NCBI GenBank assembly: GCA_018105865.1
Contig: CM030845.1
Location: 7,261,890-7,325,889, forward strand
Reading direction: 5' to 3'
DNA length: 64,000 bases
Source: Metaphire vulgaris
Taxonomy: Eukaryota > Annelida > Clitellata > Crassiclitellata > Megascolecidae
A program made the translations under genes and the position numbers. This document shows positions 27,935 through 39,156 of the stretch, one piece after another; position 1 is the stretch's first letter, and every line of letters begins with the position of its first letter. A model generated the notes under the pieces. It was not told the origin of the DNA. It made no database searches and saw only the letters and a list, made by a program, of their open reading frames with translations.

Positions 27935-28749
27935 GTCATCATCGCCGTCATCATCATTATTATTATTATGCAATTGCTTGATTTTTACCTAGAATTATGC
28001 TACCTGTTAATAATTATCACAAAGATACGAAGTCAAGATGAACAACATCTGTTAAATACATCAGCAAATGTACCTTTCACTCTCACTTCTGCATGTGCTT
28101 CTGTTCTGCCCAAGTCAGAAGATGCAACGCACGTGTAAGTTGCAGACCTGTTAACGCTCACAAGTTGAAGGACATTTTTGCCAATTGGAACATTTTCTTC
28201 AGAGGTCAGATCTACAGTTCCAAGTCGCCATTTGACAAATGGCATCGGAGAACCAATCGCGACACAGGTAAGATTAACATCCCCTCCCGGCATGACCTCT
28301 GCATTTTCAGGGGGTATCGAGAATTCTGGAGACAAGCGTCGAACTAAAAGCAAAAATAACACAACAAACAAACTACGTTTATGCATGTGACATTTTCTCT
28401 ATTCAAAATGCCAACAGCATAAAAAGTGAAATATTGTTTATGACAAACCATTAGAACAGAAAAGCCAACACGGCCGCTAGAACAATGAATATCATTAGCA
28501 GCATTTCAGCACTTTTTAAAAATGAGTGCAGAATTAGTGAATCCAGGAACACACAGATGCTATTATGCCATTATAAAATGCATCACTCAGGATCATAGTG
28601 CAACACAGTAAAAGCAAGAAGTAGCATGGAGGCAGCGCCACAGGAAACGACTCCAGTATATCCTTAATTGACGGCAACATCAAGAAGGTAGTTTGAAACA
28701 CAGCACAGGACAATGTTTCCATTTAGACCACCAGTCACCAGAGTACAGC

Positions 28750-28788
<39 letters not shown>

Positions 28789-28896
28789 TGTTTGTGTGTG
28801 TGTGTGTGTGTGTTACAGCATATGCATCAGAGCAGTTTCTTGAAACAAGAGAGAAATGCAAAATAATTTGCCACTGTGTCTAGCAACATTACTGCA

Positions 28897-28953
<57 letters not shown>

Positions 28954-29093
28954 CTTTGACAATTTATATAGCATATGTTTTGATATAAGATATAAGTGCA
29001 CTCAAGTGATGGAAGGAGTGAAAAGGACATTGAATCCAAAATAGGAATGGCAAAGACAACCTTCAAAGATCCTCACAAACAAACACATTACAA

Positions 29094-29128
<35 letters not shown>

Positions 29129-32100
29129 CGACTCAGAATTCTACAAAGCTATGTTTTTGGGCAGTTCTGATGTATGGGTCAGAAACATGGGACACTGACA
29201 AATAACAACAGAATGGAAACCGGAAGCTGCAGAGATGTGGTTTCTCAGCCGTATGCAAAAAATTTCATGGACAGTAAAAAAATAACCAATGAGGAAGTAC
29301 TGAAAGCTTTTGGTATAAAAAGAAACTTGCTAAAAATCATAAGAAAGCAACAGTTGGAATTTTTCGGACATCTAATAAGAATGGACGAATTGGAAAATCT
29401 AGTCATAATAGAAAAAATAGAGGAGGAAAGAGAAAGAGGAAGACAACGAATAAAGTATACAGACAGCCTAAGAGCAGCAACAAGAACTAACATCGAACTG
29501 ATAAGAAAAGGCAGAAACAGAGAAGAGTGGAAATCCATGGTTGCCGACGTAGCAATACACGGCACTTGAAGAAGAAGTACTCAAGTAAGTCCTAGGAATA
29601 GTCTGCTTCTTAAAGCCTTATATTAAAAAAGAAAACATTTATTCATGGAGTGATGGGAGTCAATAATGACCAGGAAAAGCTAGTTTTGGTGATCTCTGTA
29701 AAATATGATCATTGGCAATATGTTAACATAGCTGCACAGAATCATTGGCAAATTAAATTTAGTGTAATCAAATCCTTAAAATATATGAGGACACTAAAAC
29801 TCCCATAGACTAATTCAATTTAATTAAAAAATTTATATATCCCTAAGAAAAAGCAATTCATCCAGTGTGTACAGTATACATTTGTACCTTGTACATATAG
29901 ATGTGCTGAGCTGGAATACGAAATTCCAGCAGAATTTTCTGCTGCGCATTCGTATTTCCCCTCATCAGACTCTTTGACTTTCCAGATCTCCAAAGAACCT
30001 TAAATATATTTCATAAGCAGATTTATAATTATCTGATTTACAAATACCCAAGATCTATTCTATATTTTGTCCTTCCCATCATGTATCCAGACCAAGATAA
30101 TAGAAATCACATCCGAAGAAAATTTAATTTTTGCTGCCGATTACTTTTCCTGAGCACAGAGAAGTGCAAATAAAAAGGAAGATATTTTAGAAAGCTACAA
30201 AACAGGAAACCAACTGCACACAAAGAACATTTTTTCTCAATTTATAACTTAAAGCACATTAATCAATTGTGTTAAGCGTTATTTCTATGATACCCTTGCA
30301 AACATCTGACACCTAGTTAAAAACCTTGGTTAATTTTCTTAAAATTACAGACACTTCCTGCAATTTTAGTCCTAAATAATATATGTCTCATAGAAAATGT
30401 ATTTAGAAATTCCCACAAAAGGCGTTTTACCGTTTGTCAAGATTCTGAAATGTGCATTGCGGACTGTCAGAGGCAAGAAGTCCTTGAACCAGTGGATCGT
30501 TGGTGTAGGAACTCCAGCAGCTGAGCATTGCATTATGACGTTTTGATCTTTTTCAGCGGCTCTCATGTTCGGACCTTCTATGATGCGTGGATATCCGGGC
30601 GAGGCTAAATAATCACCAGCGCAAACATTTCAGTAACACTGTTTGCCAAGCGTCGGCCCATCGTACAATAGCTTCTGTGAACTTTGGTTGCGTCGTCGTC
30701 AAACAAGGAAACCTTATATTGATTCAGAAGTTGTGATAATTCAATGTGTAACATCCAACTACCCAAAAATCAATCAATCAATCAAAAGAGACCCCAAATC
30801 AATCAATTAATGAGTCAATCTTTCAATAAATAAACTGCAGCATGTGTAAATACAGTAAAACTTCAAATATACTGCAGTGACGTGTCACTGTTCAATTGCA
30901 CAAGATTTACTGAGACAGCCATTCATTTACAAACATAATAGTGTATTAATATATCTAATGAAAGTAGGCGCTAAGCTACTGAAAGCACCATAGTTAAACT
31001 CAGATTCATAGAAATAGCAAGATTCAGCTAACTAAAATACAGAATTATGGTAATACGTGTTCCTGTTTCCGGTATTTCCGACCATTACCTTCACGGTAAC
31101 AAAACCAGAATTTATGTAACTAACACCTGCAACAATTCACTACAAAATTTATATGATGATACACAAAAACCTTGGGGACAGGCAAGTATGTCTCACAAAG
31201 CACATGAAACAGCAAGTGAGCAACCAAGTGTGATAATAAAATCGAAAACTGTTCTCTGTTCTCGAGTACAATAGACAAAATAAATGTCTGCTAAACGACG
31301 CTGAATTTGTCATTCCTGCTAAATGCTGCATTAAAAATAGTTTGCTTGCTGCATTAGATTTTTGTTGCCAGGAGATTATTCTGTTACTTTTCTCAAAAGC
31401 ATTCCAATGGCAATTGTCCAAGGATTTATGGGTTAATTCCTATGCAGTCCAAATGCAAATGCATCCAAAGACACTTCGTAACTCTACGGGGAATCCTCAA
31501 TTCAACCTTTTCATGTATCTTGTCTGAAAATGAGAGAAATCCTTGGTTGGTGATGGATCACTTGCAATGATCTTGATCCTCTTTTACCCAAGAGTAAATA
31601 AGTTTGACACTTCTTAGATACACATATTTGCATACAATGACATTCGACATACGCTTCCAACAGTCATACAAACGTGCTTCAAACAGAGTAGGTGAGTCTA
31701 ATGAAACTGAATACAATTATTGTACAATTCAGCATCTATGGCAGGTCATAATTGCAAGAAATACGTATCTATGATGCATGGAAGAAGCAAGGAGCTCGTA
31801 AGGTGATGTCTAATATAGCAGACCAGTGTCTCGATAAACTCTAAGAAAAGTTACAACATTGCTCAAAAAGAATTCTGCTGTTTCTTCACTTGATTGAGTC
31901 CAAAAATAAACATCTCCTGCAGTTGGCCATTTGTCTTGTATGCAGACAAGCAAGACCATAATCCAGTGTCAATTAAAAAATGATTTATACCAACAATGTT
32001 CTCGAGAGCTTAGTAAAACGTAAAAGGATGACAGTCTTTGTAAAAGGATGACAGTCAAACACAAGACACATTTGACAAAGACAAATTACACAAAATGATG

Positions 32101-35100
32101 TCCTCCATCCTTGGAAAATTTAATCCTCTGACCTTTTGATGTTTTCGGGTTGTTTTTTTGGAATCAATGCAATGTGGGGGCTAATTAAACAAGCCACAGG
32201 GATTCTAAATGGTGAAAGACAGAGAGCTGCACTGGCGTGATGCTTTCCACAAACACACAACGCAGTGACAACGCTTTTACAACATGCATGCACACAAAGT
32301 TGTCATTAGCATCATCAGTTTCCACTGTCATATAAAACAATACGCACGCACCGTTACCTGCTGTAGGAAGATGTTTTCTAACATTGTGTAGAGCAGTCTA
32401 ATGAACCTAACACGCTTCTACTCTACAGCATTAAGCTCATAAATTTTTCCAAATGCAAAAACACAAATGGAAAGTCATGCTAGAAATTGTATACTTTGGA
32501 CTTTTTTGTTAAGGCTTACAATTGTATCAGAAACGTGATCTTCAGGGATTTCATTCCTGTTATAAAACTGCTAAAAACAGCAGCGACTCCATAGGTTTAA
32601 ATGATGCTAGCAATTCTAAGCTCATTTCTGACATTTTAAGTTGTAAATGACAAATTAAATAACTTATATTTCAGACAAAATGGTTCATCTGACAGCAAAA
32701 TTTTATCAAATTTTACATTGAAACATTTACAGTTCATTGAAACTAAATATAATAATCAATTGGCAAGTGAATACCTAGTGGTTTTGAACTATTCGGACGA
32801 ATACGAATAATCTGGTTCACTATCTGAAGAATAGTGAATACGAATAGTGTACTGAATAGTGGAAACGATACCCCTCCTGCTACAAGTCGCCATATTGCTG
32901 TCAGCAATAGTGCTGCGCAATATTATTATAACTTATAAGAATCATCGCATACGTAATAAGAATAGCGGAAACGCATGTGACACAAATAATAAATTTGCAC
33001 AGCGCTACCTGAAAGCTGGCCAATAGAATCAAGTGTATTCACTGGCACTTAAGTTTACAAAGCTGACAAATTTAGGCTCTAAACAAACACAAAACACACA
33101 CAGCCCATATGCAAATTTTGAACTTCATGTGACCACTAATCGTATTCGTTTTGACCAGCACTATTCGGATGAATATGAATAGACTATTCAGTGCACTATT
33201 CCGCACTGAAGTGAATACAAAGCGAATGTTTGGCCCAGCCCTAGTCAGTGGCATAGCCAGGATTTCCGGAAGGGGGGTTTGGTTTATGGTTTTGACCGTG
33301 ACCAACTTTGGAAAAATCCTGGCAAGCAAAAAAACGTCATCACCTCTACTTTTTTCAAGTGACAAGCAAAAGAAATGTTATCACCTCTAGTTTTTCAGGT
33401 GGCAAGCAAAAAAAGGTCCTCGTCTCATACTTAAACCTTTACAGTCTATAGCCAAGGGAGGGTTGACCCCCAAAGTCGTGTCAAAAATTTAAAAATGCAT
33501 GGGGACTCATTAAAGTTATTTTGTTTTCGGCAGCCAGAGGGATTTTAACCCCTAAACCCCCTTGGCTACGCCACTGGCCCTAGTAATAGTATCCATATTC
33601 CAAATGTCATGAATTCCCAAGTTTCAATTCCACTGGTTTACCACTATATTGTAACTAATATGATAATTATGTAATTTTATTTAACATGAAATGAAAATTC
33701 CAATTTACCGGTACCTGAGAAAATTCCAGAGGAAATCACTCAGTCACTGTTTAAATAGGAGTTTTAGACCAAAACAAAAGCAAAATTATGAAAAAAGTGG
33801 CAAATCTCAAAATATATACAAAAGCGTGCAAATATCTAGCACATAAAGTGTTTGAGGGCTGTAGAGCCATGTTAAAAATGAATCAAAGGCTCCCATGAAA
33901 TGTTTGCCCTCAATTTCTGATGTCACTGAAACATCCCATCCCAATACATTCTTCAATCAATACCAATGATTTCGGTAGTTAAGAAGCAGGTGGTTTGATA
34001 CTGCAGTAGGACAATTAAGAGAACATTCTCACTCTAAATTAGCACTTAGCACAAGCAAATCGCTTTCATTTGATGGACACTGAAATGTTTCTATTAAACT
34101 AAAGCAATTTCTTCTTGTGCAATTTAACATATCCAAACATTTTCTATGTGATAAAAAATATAGGTGCTATGATGGTCAAATTGCAAAAGTACAAAATATC
34201 CTGCAGAGTGCCATGCTTGACATACTTGAGATTTTGAGATGCTAAAAATCATTCACTGCTTTGCACACAGCTACCTGACTTACTTACTTGCTTACTGATT
34301 CTTTACTCATTAGAGGCATGGTCACACATATTGGTCAACTGAGAATATGAAATGATTCCAAAAAAAGTATTGCCAACCCAAATAAATTTAAATGAGATGT
34401 AGCAAATATCCATACAGAAACGCTCCGCGTTTTGAAATCACTGAGTTTCTACCGGTAATTGATACTTCAATTTTCACAGTGAATTTTTAGAGGCAGGTAA
34501 AAGGTGAATGGACGAAGCACGATTATTCTAGATGAGGGTCCACCAGTGACTCTAAATGCCTGCTGCTAGCTACATGGATCATGACAGTCACATCACTACC
34601 GTCAGAAACAGGTGATGTGACATAGCAGAAAAAGGCACTGTGAAGAAGTTGACTGAGATAAGAAGCCTGAATCCAAATTGCAACAGAAGACAAGAAGTAC
34701 TGTATCTGTTTGAACCCAATGCGATCAGAAGTAGGAAGGCAATGGAGATTGTTCTACACACAAAGTCTGACATTTTAGAGTGGACTAACAGGAAGCTTTG
34801 GTCATTAGATGAGCGTCAGCATTTAGTGCAAACAGAATGCCGGTAGGTTCACACAGATCGAAAGCTTTGCCTTCTGTACGTAAAACTGACAAGGCTTTTA
34901 CACTTTTTAAAAAGCTGGAACTGCACTCTAACAGTGTTGGCAGTAAATAGTATTCAGTGAAAGACATTTGCCATGGGTACCACAAATTCTGTTCTGCGAT
35001 CGTGGTTCTGGCACGTATCAGAAATCTTCCAAATCCATCATCGATCACGAAATCACTGCCGCATAACTAGTCAAGCATTTCATTCTCTAGCATCATCCAC

Positions 35101-35992
35101 CCAGAAACATTTCATCCCCACATAGGTCGTGAAATCCAACCGGCAGCAAGCAGAAGGCGCGGTGACAGAATCATTCACACTGTCCCACAACGAAGCGGCT
35201 TTACAGCGGCGATTTGCAATGTTCCACCGCGAGCTCCATGTACAGTACACTCTACTGTCACAGTAAGTCTAAATGATAACGCAGCTGATATGCGAACGCT
35301 TCCAACGATGTCAAACTGAAATTCAGTCAGGCAGACTCTGTCATCCTCTTAGCTCCAATAGCAGCATCGGCAATCATGACCAATTGACTGACGACCAAGG
35401 TAATCCAGTCTGAGCTGGAGAGTTGTATGCATTCGGAGGAAGTAGCCGGTGAAGTATGGCTTTCCTCGATATGGGACACAGGCGCAATGGGAAATTAACA
35501 ACGCATCAAAAACCAGCACAACAAACACCGTACAACGTAATGAACGACAAACAAAGCTTTGTCTAAAAGCCTATTGAGCACCCGTGCCAGCATGCAGAGT
35601 AATGTCTATATGTTCTTCCTAGAATTTGCCAAGAGCACAAACAAAGCAAATTGCTATACAGACGCTAATTTTATCAATACACTGCACAGCAGATGTTTCA
35701 TATTGTGCAAGCGCATACAACTCCTTCCTCAAACATAATTTTACTTCAATCTGTAGCTCTAAAGCAGGAAAATGAATGTTATAAAATATAAATTCAACAG
35801 CATAGATAATGAACAATGGCCAAAATAATTATAATTTATAAGCACACATCTTTCATTCTTTTATTAATATATATATATAATATATATATATATTTGCAAT
35901 AAGGCTTTTTCCAGGAATTTGCATTTGGGGGATGTCCCAAAATTGCGGGGGTGTCAATGTCCAGTGTTGAGTCTTATGCAGCTAGCTTTTTG

Positions 35993-36045
<53 letters not shown>

Positions 36046-39000
36046 GAAGAATAAAGAAGAAGAAGAATGTGATTTTAAGTGGTTTTGTATCATCTGCAAA
36101 CTGAAATTTCTGATTTGAACATACAATATGCAGTACAAGACAGCTGCATCATAACACCACTGTCCTTCACAGCAGCTTCATACTACTTTTAACATATGTC
36201 TGTTTGGGTGATAGCCAACACCACCCCGGCAGGGAGTGTATGGGCAGGGGTGTCTGTCAAAAACTCACTGTCCTTCACAGCAGCTTCATACTACTTTTAA
36301 CATATGTCTGTTTGGGTGATAGCCAACACCACCCCGGCAGGGAGTGTATGGGCAGGGGTGTCTGTCAAAAACTGGAGGGGTGTAACCCCACTGGGGGTGG
36401 AGATAAATCCCTGCTTGCAATTGCTGCATTACTTTCATAATCCATAGAAATTATAAGTCAACTAAAAATTGGTCAAGCACTGGCATTATAGTTTATTAAG
36501 AACAGAAGTATTCATCTTTATCAGTGCTGAAACTTGAAGAGATTGATGCTTCATAATGCCATTTTTTAAAACTCTGTAATTTTGAAGTCCATTTTCATAC
36601 ACTAATTTAACAAATATCCCAGCAAATTTTAACAGTTAACTAAAATGCAAGGCTGTTCCTGGAAATTCATCCAATGCCATCTTAGCTGTGACACAAAAAC
36701 AAGACAAGCAGAATAGAAATCAGCCCAATGACAAACATTCCAAACAGCTCGACCAATCTCTTTCTTACCTTCTTGTGGACTTGAGTAGACTTCTAACTTA
36801 GCCTTTGCCGATGCGAATTGGCCATTTCCATTGTCTGCATAGCATTCAATGAGGCCGTCATCTTTTCGTGATTTCACAGGATCTATCCGGAGTACTGTTT
36901 CACCCTTCCCTGCTTCTACGACGAGGTAACGTGGCCGACTATCGCTTATTCTCTTTCCAGCCTTACGCCAGTACACTGCAAGTCCAGAACTTCCAGAAGC
37001 TTCACAGTAGAAGCTGGCAATTGCATTATCTAACACCTTCTGGTCTCCTGGAGCAACTTTTATTTCCGGGTAACCTAAAATTCACAACTAGCATTCATGA
37101 AGCAAAGTCAGGGGAATTTCAAATATCTCTGGTATTTCAATCAGTCGTCATTCAACAAAATTGCTGATTTCTGACTTAAATTTGGGGAAAGGAAATTTGA
37201 GTTGTCATCAATCATCTTCGAGAAGCATTAACAAGATGTGAAAACGTCTTTCATTGATGGAGAAATAGACTAATTCCTAATAAGACTTATAGCAAAAGGT
37301 CTAGTGCACAAAGGTATCAATCGATGGCATTATCCGCGTTTATCGGCAACAAAGTAAGATCAATTCCAGAAGAGATCAGCCAGATTAAAGGCAGCAAGAC
37401 TTACTTTGGAGGAAAAGCCAGCTGGTAGAAATGTGTTTGTAGGTTAGATTTGAAAGCAGCATTCAGTTCACAGGAAGATCTAGCAGTTATTGGGCCAACA
37501 ACAGCAAATGACCTCTTGCCAATTTCAGTGCTATAGTTCTAGGTACAATTAGAATGAAACAGAAAATCTGAATGAGAATGTTGTCTATGAGATTGCAGTG
37601 TTTCATAAATGAAAAGGCTGGTTTTAAAATGTGATTCTCTCTTCACCAGGCAACCGGCATGACATTTTAAAAACAGTTTTAATGTCAAAATTCCCATTTT
37701 GAGTTTTAGCAATGCTTCCAACAATGAGAGGTCTTACAACAGCCTCAGATGCATGTCCCTTCTATCATCACAGTATTTCTCATTTATCACTTTTTTAATA
37801 ACTGCAGTAAACAGGAATTCCCAATACGGAATGAGTCAACGTCAGTCCTTAGTACACTATTAAGCATTCATATTGATATCTCGTCTGATCTGGCAAATAC
37901 TATGGTGCCATTACGACAAAATGCCAGTCAATTTAGGCTTAGGTAAAGTCTGCTCTTTGCAGTAAATCTACAGTGCAGGTGGTTTTGAGATCAAAACCAG
38001 TAAGTCACACCATGAGTTGTGTTGTTGCTACTATGGTGCATAGACAGAAAACACTTGACAGACTAGTCTAGCTTTAATTTCTGTGTTTAAGAAATGCATG
38101 GAAATCAAGAGGTACAAGTAAGCTGAAATGTTTAAGATCAATTATTTTCACACTATGATAGCCAGTGGTCTATAATTGCATGACTCATGGCATGACTCAT
38201 GGTCAGCCACAGGTACGACTGTAGGACCATCAACGGATCTTGCCGCAGCTCTAATCAAACGGAACAGGTACACAGATGCTGCGCCATGGCTGCCATTAGC
38301 TGGTCAATGATTAGTGGCTGAGCTCACAAAATTTTTGTAAATGAAGTGTTCTGAATGCAGTATGGCTTCATAGAAAGATAAATAAAATCCACATGGAGCC
38401 AAATCAGACGACACTGATGCTGTTCTGACACACATAATAAAGAATGAAGAGAATGAAGAGATAAAATAAGAGCAATAATATAATATGCACATTGAAGTAG
38501 CGCTACTGAAATCAGATTCCAGGGTATCAACCATAATATTTTCAAATAACCCTAAAATCTTAAACACATCAACTATAAAATAATGGGCAATATAAACACT
38601 GACTACCAAATTTTGTTATATGCAATGCCACATGTTGTTTCAAGTTTCAGAAACAAATTCACATCTGAAAAATTTATATAATGATTATTTTTCATTTCTT
38701 TTATCATTCAGAGACAAAATATGTCAGCATACTATGAGAATACAATGCTTGTACCAAATGTTTCTTTACCACCATATATCTCTTTAAGCTAACAGGAATT
38801 GTTTAGCCTACAACTGTATAGTTTGGTAAGAAATCAAAAGCTAGTGGTTTTAAAAGCAGACAGCCAACACTCTTTACAGAAGTCGTAAACAAACACCTCC
38901 ATCCACACCTGTTTATGTTTCAGTTACAGAATCGGGCTCATCCCTTCTATTTGCTGTTCGGCTTCAACCGGAAAATGTGAAACACTGAAACCGAATATAA

Positions 39001-39102
39001 TACTGCAAGGGGATTATTTTAGCTTCAAAATCTCCTGTCACACGAAACAGCAATGTTAAAGACTTGGAAGCTGAAAACTTTCCACTTAAAAACATCTCCA
39101 CA

Positions 39103-39156
<54 letters not shown>

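Larger units (their letters stand above)
25879..30430. other. Introns of the Ig2 to FN2 region
   Basis: 25879-26245 nothing but a CA run near 25937-25952; 26347-27059 the MITE at 26785; 27348-28073 the CAT repeat; 28344-29887 microsatellites and the LINE fragment; 29999-30430 nothing recognised. The upstream intron 30605-36768 has its own entry. Confidence 0.55.
30605..36768. other. 6.2-kb intron between Ig1 and Ig2 exons
   Basis: No exon with the right phase or Ig-like sequence was seen. Contains the MITE at 33246, ATTCG-rich decayed repeat at 32780-33240, AT-rich palindromic sequence near 35867-35890, the TAA run and the 108-bp tandem pair. Stretches 30620-32770 and 33600-35860 are unique sequence with nothing recognised. 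Confidence 0.55.

Noticed and set aside
27559..28138. Poly-Met and poly-Ile frames
   Set aside because: Translations of the CAT trinucleotide repeat inside a Lar intron.
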